This document shows positions 1 to 8,191 of a stretch of DNA of 13,983 bases, piece after piece (position 1 is the first letter of the stretch; the number at the start of each line of letters is the position of its first letter). Origin of the DNA: CAYVXT01 sp964455485 (GTDB lineage: Bacteria; Patescibacteriota; Minisyncoccia; Phycocordibacterales; WO2-35-19); the NCBI GenBank assembly GCA_964455485.1, contig CAYVXT010000066.1, positions 1 through 13,983 on the forward strand. Reading direction: 5' to 3'. The position numbers and the translations under genes were made by a program. The notes beneath the pieces were generated by a model. The model saw only the letters and a program-made list of their open reading frames with translations, was not told the DNA's origin and did no database searches.

Positions 1-651
1 GTGGAATGTATCGAGAAGATTGATACCGAGAATAAGCATGACGATACCGATAAGCAGGCTTAGGATAAATGTTGCCGAGGTATTGAGTGTGAACGCTGAT
101 CCTATGGCTCCAATCACTCCACCAAGCACAAAAAACGAGGCTATGCGACCAGCATGGAACATGAGTTGCGGTCTTACCTTATCTCCTTCTTTTGCGAACG
201 TAGCAGACATCGAGAGGACTAATCCACCAACAACTGCCATACAGGTTGAGAGTGAGGCAATAATGCCGATAACGAATGCTGTCCCGTAGGTTACATTTCC
301 AGCACTTACGAGATTAACAATTCCCATTTTCTGCAGCACCACAAAGAGGACAGCAAAGCCAAGGGCGATCGGAACCGCAATTTTGAAGTCTCCCCACTTG
401 GCATTGTGCTGTTGTTTTTCAACTGAAACAGTGTAGCCATGAGGCCTGAGAGGTATCGTAAGCTCCTCCGCAATTTGCTCAGGTGTCTTATCTCCAAAGT
501 CTCCGGTAACTTCTACTGAATGATTCTTAAGGCTCGATTTAACGTGAGTGATATTAGGCAAGTCTCCAAGCTCGCTTTCTGTCATGAGCACACAAGCGTT
601 GCAGTGCATACCGTGTACATGAAAATTGTATTTTTGTGTGTGTGTAGTCAT
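1..651 (-). CDS. HMA domain fused to DsbD/UreH-like membrane protein (partial, cut by left edge)
   Basis: Reading the minus strand from the ATG at 651 gives 217 open codons with no stop before the window edge. Residues 1-75 form a heavy-metal-associated domain with GMHCNAC (Cys17 and Cys20), the Cu+/metal-binding CxxC. From about residue 89 there are four hydrophobic segments, including STCMAVVGG and a glycine-rich segment after HAGRIASFF, which resemble the DsbD_2/UreH (TauE/SafE-like) transmembrane family. Known relatives move reducing equivalents or metal across the membrane. The exact substrate cannot be read here, but the position as last visible gene of a copper operon points to copper handling. 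It starts 5 nt after the copA stop, so it is probably co-transcribed. No Shine-Dalgarno is present. An alternative reading is a sulfite-exporter-like permease. The family call is fairly sure, the function is not. Confidence 0.8.
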   Translation of the reverse strand, partial: MTTHTQKYNFHVHGMHCNACVLMTESELGDLPNITHVKSSLKNHSVEVTGDFGDKTPEQIAEELTIPLRPHGYTVSVEKQQHNAKWGDFKIAVPIALGFAVLFVVLQKMGIVNLVSAGNVTYGTAFVIGIIASLSTCMAVVGGLVLSMSATFAKEGDKVRPQLMFHAGRIASFFVLGGVIGAIGSAFTLNTSATFILSLLIGIVMLILGINLLDTFH

Positions 652-656
652 GGTAA

Positions 657-2915
657 TTATAATTTTTTAGCTTTAATACGAAGTGAATTTGATACAACTG
701 ATACCGACGACATGGCCATGGCAAAGCCTGCGAATATTGGATTTAACAACCAACCAAAGACTGGATAAAACAAACCAGCAGCAAGTGGAATGCCGATGAT
801 GTTGTAGATAAAAGCCCAAAAGAGATTTTGTTTAATTCCTCGCATAGTTATTTTTGAAAGCTTAATAGCTTTTACAAGTTTTGAAATATCACCATGGAGA
901 AGTGTTATACCCGCTGATTCTATTGCCACATCAGTTCCAGTACCCATAGCGATACCAACATTAGCTTGAGCAAGTGCGGGCGCATCGTTCACGCCATCAC
1001 CGGCCATAGCTACGATTTTACCTTGCGCTTGAAGTGCTTTGATTTTATCCATCTTGTCCTGCGGTAAAACATGAGCTATCACTTCATCTATACCGACTTG
1101 CGAAGCTATGTATTTTGCAGCCTTCTCATCATCACCTGTAAGCATGACTACTTTTATACCAAGCTTATGTAGACTCGCTACAGCATCTTTTGATTCTTTC
1201 TTCACTTCATCTGCCACCATGACAAACCCAATAAAATCACTCTTGGTACTTATAAGCACAGGCGTCTTCCCTTGAGAGGTGTACTGATTTAACTGGTTTT
1301 GATTAAAAGAAATTTTAAGCTCACCCATCAATTGGGCGTTGCCAATAAAATATTCCATACCGTCAACAATACCCTTGAGACCTTTTCCCTGAATAATTGA
1401 GAAGCTTGATGCTTTTCCCAAAGAAATATTTTTGACCTGAGCATACTGTGTGACAGCATGTGCGATTGGGTGTTCAGATTTACTTTCAAGGGTTGCAATG
1501 ATGCGAATGAAATCATCTTCACTTAATCGAGATTCATTGTGGATATTAACGACCGTTGGCTTACCAATCGTAATGGTGCCTGTTTTATCCACCACCACAG
1601 TATCCACCTTATGCAGATGCTCTAGTGAGGCGGCGTCTTTAATAAGTATGCCATTTCGTGCACCTTTACCTACACCAACAATAATTGCGGTTGGAGTTGC
1701 GAGGCCAAGAGCACAAGGACAAGCTATGACGAGTACACTTACGAACGATAGGATACCCAAAGACATTGATTGCGAAAAACCTATGAATTGAGACCCAATT
1801 GTAAGCCAAATAATAAGGGAGACAAAAGCAATTATGAGTACGATTGGCACAAATATGCCCGATATCTTGTCTGCAAGAGCCTCAATCGGTGCTTTACTAC
1901 CCTGTGCCTCTTCAACCATTTTAATAATTTGAGACAATAGAGTTTCTTTGCCAACCTTTTTAGCTTCAAATATAAATGAACCACTGGTATTGATCGTTCC
2001 AGCAACAACACTGTCACCAATCTTTTTCTCAACAGGAATTGGCTCTCCGGTAACCATCGATTCATCAACAAATGAACTACCCTCAATAATTAGTCCATCA
2101 ACCGGAATCTTACTACCAGGTTTTATGACAATTTTGTCGCCGTGAATCACTTCATCAATCTTTATTTCAATCTCCTTACCATCACGAATAACGAGAGCCG
2201 TCTTCGCTTGAAGATTTAGTAATTTTTCAATAGCATCTCCAGTCTTTTTCTTTGATCGTGCCTCTAGATATTTACCTAATGTTATAAAACCTATAACAAC
2301 AATTGTTACATCAAAATAGGTATACTCAGGAACGCGTAGTAAGGCACCTAAGAAAGGCAAAAGTGTTACAAGTATGCTGTAAGTGTATGCAACTAACGTG
2401 CCAAGACCAATTAGAGTATCCATGTTCGCAACACGATGTCTTATAAATCTTGTTACACCAAGCAAATACGGCTTACCGACCCAAAACAATGCCACCGTTG
2501 CCAGGACCATTGAAATGGTATTAAAAAGTACCATCGGGATTGGCAGGTTTGGCATCCACGTAGTTGTTCGAGCAAGAATGTCCCATATCATAAGAGCAAA
2601 CACTGCAATTGTAACCGGAACAATAAACTCAGTTTTATTTTTGAGTTCACCGAGTTCATCTGCTTTCATAAGAGCATGGTCATGTCCGTCTGTGGTCATA
2701 TTATCTCCAGAAACAAGAGAATACCCGAGCTTACCTATCTCCTTATTCATTGAATCAATTGAAACGTGAGAGTTATCATAATCGATCTTAGCCTTTTCAT
2801 TTCCATAATTTACCGAGACAGATTGAATATGAGGCATTGTACTGAGCTTTTTGGTAATAATTGAGGCACAACTAGCACAATGCATCCCTTTAACTTTTAA
2901 AATTTGTGTAGTCAT
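657..2915 (-). CDS. copA: Copper-translocating P1B-type ATPase CopA
   Basis: Integral-membrane Cu+ exporter, 752 aa. From the N-terminus: one HMA domain with GMHCASC (Cys13 and Cys16), a short His-containing linker (DGHDH), transmembrane helices, actuator motif TGE (289-291), ion-binding CPC (399-401), phosphorylation motif DKTGT (Asp443), the SEHPIAHA nucleotide-site motif (His482-Pro483), GDGVNDAP (639-646), and C-terminal helices with YN and MSS. YN and MSS together with CPC are the Cu+ (P1B-1) signature. Length and motif order are complete for the family. I chose the ATG at 2915, not the in-frame one at 2936, because 2936 overlaps the preceding DUF305 gene and MTTQILKVKGMHC is a typical HMA start. 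It follows DUF305 by 5 nt and is inferred to be controlled by CsoR. Confidence 0.96.
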   Translation of the reverse strand: MTTQILKVKGMHCASCASIITKKLSTMPHIQSVSVNYGNEKAKIDYDNSHVSIDSMNKEIGKLGYSLVSGDNMTTDGHDHALMKADELGELKNKTEFIVPVTIAVFALMIWDILARTTTWMPNLPIPMVLFNTISMVLATVALFWVGKPYLLGVTRFIRHRVANMDTLIGLGTLVAYTYSILVTLLPFLGALLRVPEYTYFDVTIVVIGFITLGKYLEARSKKKTGDAIEKLLNLQAKTALVIRDGKEIEIKIDEVIHGDKIVIKPGSKIPVDGLIIEGSSFVDESMVTGEPIPVEKKIGDSVVAGTINTSGSFIFEAKKVGKETLLSQIIKMVEEAQGSKAPIEALADKISGIFVPIVLIIAFVSLIIWLTIGSQFIGFSQSMSLGILSFVSVLVIACPCALGLATPTAIIVGVGKGARNGILIKDAASLEHLHKVDTVVVDKTGTITIGKPTVVNIHNESRLSEDDFIRIIATLESKSEHPIAHAVTQYAQVKNISLGKASSFSIIQGKGLKGIVDGMEYFIGNAQLMGELKISFNQNQLNQYTSQGKTPVLISTKSDFIGFVMVADEVKKESKDAVASLHKLGIKVVMLTGDDEKAAKYIASQVGIDEVIAHVLPQDKMDKIKALQAQGKIVAMAGDGVNDAPALAQANVGIAMGTGTDVAIESAGITLLHGDISKLVKAIKLSKITMRGIKQNLFWAFIYNIIGIPLAAGLFYPVFGWLLNPIFAGFAMAMSSVSVVSNSLRIKAKKL

Positions 2916-2920
2916 GGTTA

Positions 2921-3481
2921 TTAAATGTTGTACCAAGTAGTTCTTAGACCTTTAAGTGTTTCCAAGCCATTTGAAAGGAATACCTCAACTGCATTTGCAT
3001 TATCCAATATCTGAGCTCGACTAGATTTTAGTCGTGTCTCTTTTGTCATAACTATACCCGCCTCATGGTGGGCTATAATTGCATTGAGAAAACGTAAATC
3101 AAAGGTGTCACCTGCTGGACCAAGATTTGCTACTATTGGATCTCTCACGCTTTTTGTATCTCCATACCAATCTTTTTTCCAAGAATAGAGTTCGGCAATG
3201 GCCTTCGGTTCATCATTTAAGATATTTTGTGAAAGAGTCTTCATTTCTGGTCGAGTTGTATTCTTGCCTAATTGTTCGGCAAGAAGCATTGCACCACGAT
3301 GATGGGAAATCATGGCATTTACATATCGCAAATCAAAAGTCCTGTCTGCCTGACCAAGACTCATACTATTTTTCTCATACATCGATACTTTATAATCGGG
3401 AGTTATATAGTATCCGAAAGCAACACCTAACATTACGCCAACAACCACTAAACCTGATGTTAAATATATTGATATCTTCAT
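2921..3481 (-). CDS. DUF305 family membrane-anchored protein with duplicated HH motif
   Basis: A 186-aa protein with an N-terminal hydrophobic segment (about residues 5-26), either a signal anchor or an uncleaved signal, so the body probably faces outside. It contains two copies of the DUF305 core: TFDLRYVNAMISHH (His60-His61) and TFDLRFLNAIIAHH (His138-His139), about 78 residues apart, giving a tandem pseudo-repeat. DUF305 proteins are four-helix, ferritin-like folds. Some family members (CopM in cyanobacteria) bind copper outside the cytoplasm. Operon position between csoR and copA supports a periplasmic or surface copper-binding role; that role is inference. The ATG lies one base after the csoR stop (TAA-A-ATG), suggesting translational coupling. 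Confidence 0.88.
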   Translation of the reverse strand: MKISIYLTSGLVVVGVMLGVAFGYYITPDYKVSMYEKNSMSLGQADRTFDLRYVNAMISHHRGAMLLAEQLGKNTTRPEMKTLSQNILNDEPKAIAELYSWKKDWYGDTKSVRDPIVANLGPAGDTFDLRFLNAIIAHHEAGIVMTKETRLKSSRAQILDNANAVEVFLSNGLETLKGLRTTWYNI

Positions 3482-3482
3482 T

Positions 3483-3758
3483 TTATTTTCTTTTTAATTT
3501 ATAAACCTTAAGAACTTCACCTTTCGCTTTGTCGACTTGACCAGAAGACATCTGATGATGAACACAATGACCTAAATGATTTTCCATTAATACATCTTCA
3601 ACAGATGATAAACTCTGTTTGACCGCCGATGTTTGAGTAATGACATCAATGCAGTAGGTGTCATTCTCAACTAATTTTTGTAGACCGCGAACCTGCCCCT
3701 CAATTCGCTTGAGTTGCTTAATAATTTTCTCTTTCCCTTTTTCATCTATGTATTTCAT
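3483..3758 (-). CDS. csoR: CsoR-type copper-sensing repressor
   Basis: A 91-aa DUF156 (CsoR/RcnR/FrmR) repressor. The family core RIEGQVRGLQKLVE is at residues 18-31. The Cu+ ligand set is complete: Cys36 in TYCID, and His61 and Cys65 in NHLGHC, the same numbering as the Mycobacterium CsoR ligands. Cu+ binding releases the repressor from its operator. The open frame runs up to an ATG at 3809, but that start would lie upstream of the promoter and would translate the operator. The ATG at 3758 (MKYIDEKGKEK) matches normal CsoR length and is the chosen start. It is the first gene of the copper operon and probably represses its own transcription. No Shine-Dalgarno is present, and the start codon sits about where transcription should begin. 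Confidence 0.95.
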   Translation of the reverse strand: MKYIDEKGKEKIIKQLKRIEGQVRGLQKLVENDTYCIDVITQTSAVKQSLSSVEDVLMENHLGHCVHHQMSSGQVDKAKGEVLKVYKLKRK

Positions 3759-3765
3759 AAACAAG

Positions 3766-3794
3766 AGTATATACCCCCTAGGGGTATATGTCAA
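3766..3794 (-). promoter_or_regulatory. Promoter of the csoR-DUF305-copA operon
   Basis: On the minus strand the -35 box TTGACA (3789-3794) is a perfect consensus. A 17-nt spacer separates it from the -10 box TATACT (3766-3771), which has 5 of 6 consensus bases. Seven bases (CTTGTTT) separate the -10 from the csoR ATG at 3758, so initiation is expected at or within 1-2 nt of the start codon. The spacer is filled by the CsoR operator. Confidence 0.9.
3769..3789. promoter_or_regulatory. CsoR operator (inverted repeat between -35 and -10)
   Basis: A perfect inverted repeat: arms ATATACCCC (3769-3777) and GGGGTATAT (3781-3789) around a CTA spacer. ATACCCC/GGGGTAT is the half-site class bound by CsoR repressors. 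It occupies the promoter spacer and touches both boxes, so repressor binding would block RNA polymerase. Assignment rests on the motif and on csoR being the adjacent gene. Confidence 0.88.
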
Positions 3795-3851
3795 CCATAC
3801 AATGTTCAAAGAACGAAAAAGCCTAGCTACCCCACACTCACACTCACTATA

Positions 3852-3880
3852 TTGGAAAATCTTCGAAAAAAGAGTAGATT
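3852..3880 (+). promoter_or_regulatory. Possible promoter of the winged-helix gene
   Basis: TTGGAA (3852-3857), a 17-nt spacer and TAGATT (3875-3880) lie 24 nt before the ATG at 3905. Both boxes match consensus only 4 of 6, so this is a weak prediction. The 95-nt spacer between csoR and this gene is the only space available for a divergent plus-strand promoter. Confidence 0.3.
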
Positions 3881-3904
3881 AAGGGAATATTACTATTACC
3901 ATAA

Positions 3905-4474
3905 ATGAAGGCATCGGAAAAATTACAATTCATCAAGGATTTAATACATGAAAGAGCTCAGATAAGCCCGGCTGGTATTTTAAAGTTTCAACTCAAAGAT
4001 CAACCATCATTCCCTACAAACGAGCAGATACTTGTCTTGAAAAAGCTTGAGCAAGAAGATCTAATCGGGGACCTGAACGTTATCGGCAAAGCTGTCAGTT
4101 TCTGGGTTATCAGCACTTTTGGTGATTACGTTAAAACTGTTAAGCCTGATACCGATCTTGTCTCCATCACCATCGGGACCAACACTCTTTCTATCGATAA
4201 GGTTACCGCTACCGTCCGTTTGAATACTGTTCAGGCTATTTTTAATCCTAAGAGCCAGGAGTTTGCGGTCCTTCTCAAGCTGGTCACAGCTAAGAACAAT
4301 CAGGTGACCTACGCAGATATTCTCGGCGAATCTGTTTCAAAAACCACCAAACGCAATCTCACTTTTGTCATACGCAATATCAAAGAGGCACTCGGTATAT
4401 TACCTGCAAAGAAAGCTAAAAATAAGGACATTATCAAAAACATCAAAGGTGTCGGTTACAAGCTTGCGCCATGA
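3905..4474 (+). CDS. Orphan OmpR-like winged-helix DNA-binding protein
   Basis: A 189-aa cytoplasmic protein. The C-terminal part (about 110-189) resembles the Trans_reg_C winged helix of OmpR/PhoB regulators: a KSQEFAVLLKLV helix, then KRNLTFVIRNIKEAL as the recognition-helix region, ending in IKNIKGVGYKL, the hallmark wing (compare VRGVGYRL). The N-terminal 100 residues do not look like a receiver domain and I do not recognise them. A regulator without a phosphorylatable receiver may respond to something else or act as an element-specific regulator. It is divergent from csoR and is followed by a strong terminator, so it is probably monocistronic. It stops with TGA. There is no Shine-Dalgarno. 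DNA binding is fairly likely; targets are unknown. Confidence 0.72.
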   Translation: MKASEKLQFIKDLIHERAQISPAGILKFQLKDQPSFPTNEQILVLKKLEQEDLIGDLNVIGKAVSFWVISTFGDYVKTVKPDTDLVSITIGTNTLSIDKVTATVRLNTVQAIFNPKSQEFAVLLKLVTAKNNQVTYADILGESVSKTTKRNLTFVIRNIKEALGILPAKKAKNKDIIKNIKGVGYKLAP

Positions 4475-4547
4475 TTTTTCTCGGGTCACATTGAGCCCAC
4501 ATTAAACCCATAATCGTTCCGTCCATTTATTTCTCTCGGGCGACTAC

Positions 4548-4578
4548 AGTCAAAGCACAATGCTTTGGCTTTTTGTTT
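4548..4578 (+). terminator. Intrinsic terminator after the winged-helix gene
   Basis: AGTCAAAGC (4548-4556) pairs with GCTTTGGCT (4562-4570), a 9-bp stem with one G-U pair and loop ACAAT. It is followed directly by TTTTGTTT. It ends the 3905-4474 transcript and separates it from the genes starting at 4611. Confidence 0.8.
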
Positions 4579-4610
4579 AGAGCATTCATTACCAATTAAT
4601 TCGATTACCC

Positions 4611-4892
4611 ATGATCAAAAAGAAAACCACACGATGGTCCTCGGACGATTCCGTTGATCCATCAGATGTCTTTACGACATACGACTTGGGCTGTGCCAGC
4701 TTTTTGCTGTGCCTCGGATTCAAACTTGAATCTCTGGACCGCGATAATCCTCGCAAAGCCTTGTTTATGTTCAAGCGTGAGCCTCGTATCGAGGAATACG
4801 CCAACAAATACTTCACTGACGAGGTCGAGGTGAAGGCACGTTCCATGTTCGACAGCATTAAAGCTTTGAAGAATAAGCTTTACTCGGAATAG
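4611..4892 (+). CDS. Small DUF5659-like protein
   Basis: A 93-aa soluble protein. The core TTYDLGCASFLLCLGFKLESL, followed by DRDNPRKALFMFKRE, resembles DUF5659, a short domain of unknown function (T.DL..A.FL...G pattern, then a strand with a phenylalanine pair) often seen in mobile or phage DNA. The C-terminal half (EVKARSMFDSIKALKNKLY) is predicted helical. It is the first gene after the terminator and lies 2 nt before the next small gene, so the two are probably co-expressed with the downstream ATPase. The ATG is preceded by ATTACCC, with no Shine-Dalgarno. The family match is from memory of the pattern; function unknown. Confidence 0.65.
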   Translation: MIKKKTTRWSSDDSVDPSDVFTTYDLGCASFLLCLGFKLESLDRDNPRKALFMFKREPRIEEYANKYFTDEVEVKARSMFDSIKALKNKLYSE

Positions 4893-4894
4893 CT

Positions 4895-5161
4895 ATGTTG
4901 CTTTTGGACGCAGACATCAATAAATTCCAAGAGCTCTACAAGGCTCGCTTTGGAGTGGATATAAGCAAAGATGAGGCCCTCGCAAAAGGGACTCAACTTT
5001 TGCGCTTGATGGAACTCGTCTATAAGCCAATGACTAAAGAAGAGCACGAGCTTATTCATAAAAGAAGGCTCGAAACAATTCAATTACTAACACATAAATT
5101 ACAAAATCATGAATCAGAACCTAGAGTCACTTACAATCAAAGACGAACTCAACAAAATTAA
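4895..5161 (+). CDS. Small conserved hypothetical protein of the mobile module
   Basis: An 88-aa, highly charged, probably all-helical protein: FQELYKARFGVDISKDEAL, then GTQLLRLMELVYKPMT and a basic tail. I associate the KFxxLYKxxFGxxI...ALxKGTxLxRLMxxxYKPMT pattern with unnamed small proteins of Patescibacteria mobile loci, but I cannot give it a function. It begins 2 nt after the DUF5659-like gene, and its last 53 nt overlap the start of the ATPase gene in another frame, so translation of the two is likely linked. It could be an accessory or regulatory partner of the ATPase or recombinase; that is a guess from position. Confidence 0.62.
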   Translation: MLLLDADINKFQELYKARFGVDISKDEALAKGTQLLRLMELVYKPMTKEEHELIHKRRLETIQLLTHKLQNHESEPRVTYNQRRTQQN

Positions 5162-6470
5162 GGACCGTATCACTCCACCAGAACCTATCACTCTCGATCA
5201 GGTCCGAGAAGTGCTGGACCTTACTATCAAAAAAGATGACGGCAATAAAATTATCACATTTCTTGCCATGCTTGCCGCATACACAGACAATGCACAATTC
5301 AATATCAGTTTTAACGCACCATCGTCTTCTGGTAAAAGTTTTATCCCACTTGAGATATCTCACCTGTTCCCTCAAGAGGATGTGATGAAACTCGCCGGGG
5401 CATCACCGACATCATTTCTCCACGAGACTGGCGTGTACAAAAAAGAAACGAATGAGCACTTTATCGATCTATCAAGAAAAATAATCATCTTTCTTGATAT
5501 GCCACATGCGACACTTCTCACCAAACTTCGCTCGCTCTTATCTCACGACGAAAAAGAAACGAGGCATAAAATCACTGACAAAACTCAAAAAGGTGGGACC
5601 AAAACAAAGACCGCTGTTGTAAGGGGTTTCCCTTCTGTCATATTCTGTTCAGCCAATGCCAAAATGGACCAGCAAGAAATGACTCGCTTCCTTCTTCTTA
5701 GTCCTGAAATTAATCAGGAGAAAATATTTGCCGGTATCCACCAGTCTTCTCGTAAAGAGTCTGACAAAAAGAAATATTACAAGGAGCTCAATGAAAACCC
5801 TTTACGCAAGGAATTGATAAAGCGTATTGCAGCAATCAAGGCTGAGGGTATCGACGAAATCATTATAGAGGACGAGAAATCCGTACAGGAACGATTCTTG
5901 TCTCAAATTAAAAATCCTCAGCCAAGAAACCAGCGCGATATCAAACGTATTTACTCAATTATCAAATCGGTTGTTCTTTTGAATGTTTGGCATCGTAAGC
6001 GTGAAGGCACAACGCTCTATGCTTCCAAGGAAGACATTGAGACGGGCTTTGAAATTTGGGACAAGATATCTCTGTTTCAAGAACTCGAAATATCTCCGTA
6101 TCTTTATGAGTTCTATTCGCAGATCATTCTTCCCTTGTGGAATCGAGATCAGGTCGATGAATTCGGCGAACCTGTACCAGAAGAAAAGAAAATAGGTGTT
6201 AGCCGACAAGATATTCTCAAGAAATATGCCCACGTCTATGGCGGTAACCTCGGCATGTTCAGGCTTCGCTATGACTACCTGCCAAACATCGAATCGGCTG
6301 GCCTCATCTTCCAGGAACCGGACCCGAATGACCGTCGGCAACTCCTGACGTACCCAACAACTGCCACAAGAAAGCTTGAGAAAGCTGAGGAAATAAATAG
6401 TGCGCCAGAGTCGGTGGTAGATAATACCAACGTAGAAAACGAGATCAAAGCTGAAGACGTTCCATTCTAA
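5109..6470 (+). CDS. P-loop ATPase, probable helix-2-insert (MCM-like) replication helicase of a mobile element
   Basis: A 453-aa cytoplasmic ATPase. The Walker A-like motif is NAPSSSGKS (Lys76, Ser77). Walker B is IIIFLDMPHA with Asp130 and no following Glu. A β-hairpin-like stretch (KITDKTQKGGTKTKTAVVRG) precedes the sensor strand VIFCSANAK, then TRFLLLSPEI carries a possible sensor/finger Arg. The order Walker B, hairpin, then FCSAN parallels MCM/helix-2-insert AAA+ proteins and the helicase part of plasmid and phage primase-helicases. The C-terminal part (330-450) contains a winged-helix-like segment (GVSRQDILKKYAHVYGGNLGMFRLRYDYL). No primase or zinc domain is seen. Inferred role: replication or DNA remodelling of the element carrying the recombinase 68 nt downstream. 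It overlaps the upstream gene by 53 nt. The ATPase call is strong, the helicase call moderate. Confidence 0.72.
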   Translation: MNQNLESLTIKDELNKIKDRITPPEPITLDQVREVLDLTIKKDDGNKIITFLAMLAAYTDNAQFNISFNAPSSSGKSFIPLEISHLFPQEDVMKLAGASPTSFLHETGVYKKETNEHFIDLSRKIIIFLDMPHATLLTKLRSLLSHDEKETRHKITDKTQKGGTKTKTAVVRGFPSVIFCSANAKMDQQEMTRFLLLSPEINQEKIFAGIHQSSRKESDKKKYYKELNENPLRKELIKRIAAIKAEGIDEIIIEDEKSVQERFLSQIKNPQPRNQRDIKRIYSIIKSVVLLNVWHRKREGTTLYASKEDIETGFEIWDKISLFQELEISPYLYEFYSQIILPLWNRDQVDEFGEPVPEEKKIGVSRQDILKKYAHVYGGNLGMFRLRYDYLPNIESAGLIFQEPDPNDRRQLLTYPTTATRKLEKAEEINSAPESVVDNTNVENEIKAEDVPF

Positions 6471-6538
6471 TGGACTTGCAATTAGCCCATGAAGAAGCTA
6501 ATACAGCAACATCCTTTAGCAATTAACATTACACACTT

Positions 6539-8113
6539 ATGGCCACAAACGTTGAGTATTTCATGTATGCCCGCAAGTCCTCTGAATCCGAGGATCGGCA
6601 GGAGCAGTCCATCGAGGACCAGATAAACCGCCTGAAGGAACGGGCTAATTCTCTTGGTATTTCAGTCAAAGAAATTCTGACTGAAGCAAAATCTGCCAAA
6701 CAGCCAGGGCGACCTGTGTTCAACGATATGTTGAACCGAATTAAAAAAGGTGAGGCTCAAGGAATTCTCTGTTGGCAGATAAACCGTCTCTCACGTAATC
6801 CTATTGATAGTGGCGCGCTCTCGTGGATGCTTCAGCAGGGTGCTTTGAAGGCTATACAGACGATGGAACGAGAGTACTTACCGGAGGACAATGTACTTCT
6901 CTTTAGCGTTGAGAGCGGAATGGCGAATCAGTTCATCATCGAGCTCCGCAAGAACACAAAGCGAGGCATGCATGGTAAAGCTGATCGTGGATGGTTTCCC
7001 TCAAAGGCTCCAGCAGGCTACATCAATGAACGCCTTGAGCATACTATTCAGCCGGACCCTGAACGCTTCGATCTCATCCGAAGGATGTGGGACCTTATGC
7101 TTACCGGAAATTACACGCCAGTATCAATAGCTGAAATCGCTAGCAAGGAGTGGGGCTATCGGTCCTTGAAGAGTAAGCGGAGCGGTGGAGTCGAGATGGC
7201 TCCGAGTGTTATCTACAAAATGTTTAAGAATATTTTCTATACGGGAATGTTTGAGTGGGGCAAGAAAATCTACAAAGGAAATCATAAGCCAATGATTACC
7301 TTGGAGGAGTATGATCGGGTCCAGGCAATATTCGGTAGGACCGGGAAACCACGAGGCCAGACACACGAGTTTGCCTTTACCGGACTTATTCGCTGCGGTC
7401 TGTGCGGTGCGATGTACACCGGAACTGAAAAGACCAAGACAATAAAGAAAACTGGCGACCTGAAAACATACACCTATTATCACTGCTCAGGCCACAAGAA
7501 AGGCGTGCCATGTCCTAAGCGAAATCCGATCAACCTTATTGACCTGGAACAGCAGATCGAGCTTCTGCTTGAGGAGTACACCATACTTCCCGAGTTTCAG
7601 ACATGGGCTATCGAGGCTTTGAATCGCAACAACGACAAAGAGATCGAGGAACGTACAAAGATTTATGAGATGCAGCACAAGACTGTCGTCGAGTCGCAGA
7701 CTGAACTCGATAACCTGACAAAAATGCGTTACCGCGATCTTATCGATGACGACATGTTCGTAAAAGAGCGCGATACCCTCAAAGAGAAAATTGCCCGCTT
7801 ACAAGCGAAACTCCGGGAAACCGAGGGACGTGCTTCAAAGTGGTTGGACCTTACAGAGCAAGTATTCAGCTTCGCATGCTTTGCCCGAAAGGAGTTTGTT
7901 ATGGGAAATCTTCAACGAAAGCGGGAGATATTCTCGGCACTCGGCCAAAACTTCTACATAAAACATGGGAAAGTCTTCATCACAGCCAACGAATGGCTCC
8001 AACCAATCAAAGAAGCATACCCTGAATTTAGGGCTGAATTTGAGAGGTTAGGACTGAGAGAATACAGTTCTGTTGAGGCGCGAAATGTCGCTTTTCAACA
8101 ACTGATTCTCGAA

Positions 8114-8143
<30 letters not shown>
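6539..8143 (+). CDS. Large serine recombinase (integrase)
   Basis: A 534-aa site-specific recombinase. The N-terminal resolvase domain (about 5-150) starts YFMYARKSSESEDRQEQSIEDQ; Ser14 after Arg12 is the likely nucleophile, and Arg/Ser in CWQINRLSRNPID are catalytic-domain residues. The Recombinase domain (about 160-270) has the AP.GY.N motif. A zinc ribbon follows with Cys286, Cys289, Cys316 and Cys325. A coiled coil (about 365-430) is typical of large serine integrases. The length is normal. The last ten codons (8114-8143) lie inside the convergent tRNA-His gene, including the TAA stop, so its C-terminus is encoded by tRNA sequence. It probably integrates and excises the element to its left at that tRNA. 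GC content by eye is above that of the ribosomal region, consistent with transfer. No separate excision factor is visible. Confidence 0.95.

Positions 8144-8191
<48 letters not shown>

Noticed and set aside
306..497. Minus-strand 63-residue frame inside the HMA/membrane protein gene
   Set aside because: Out-of-frame shadow of the longer frame that is open from 651 to the left edge and has clear domain matches.
2383..2769. 128-residue plus-strand frame opposite copA
   Set aside because: Antisense shadow of copA with no recognisable motif; the same applies to other opposite-strand frames in copA, the ATPase, recombinase and ribosomal genes.
2916..2936. copA start at 2936
   Set aside because: It overlaps the DUF305 coding end and adds seven residues with no family support; the ATG at 2915 fits the HMA domain and the operon spacing.
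3759..3809. Longer csoR reading frame starting at 3809
   Set aside because: It would place the start codon upstream of the -35 box and translate the operator. The 3758 start gives normal family length and ligand numbering.
6481..6502. Inverted repeat ATTAGC/GCTAAT between the ATPase and recombinase genes
   Set aside because: Only a 6-bp AT-rich stem with a 10-nt loop and no T tract; not distinguishable from chance.
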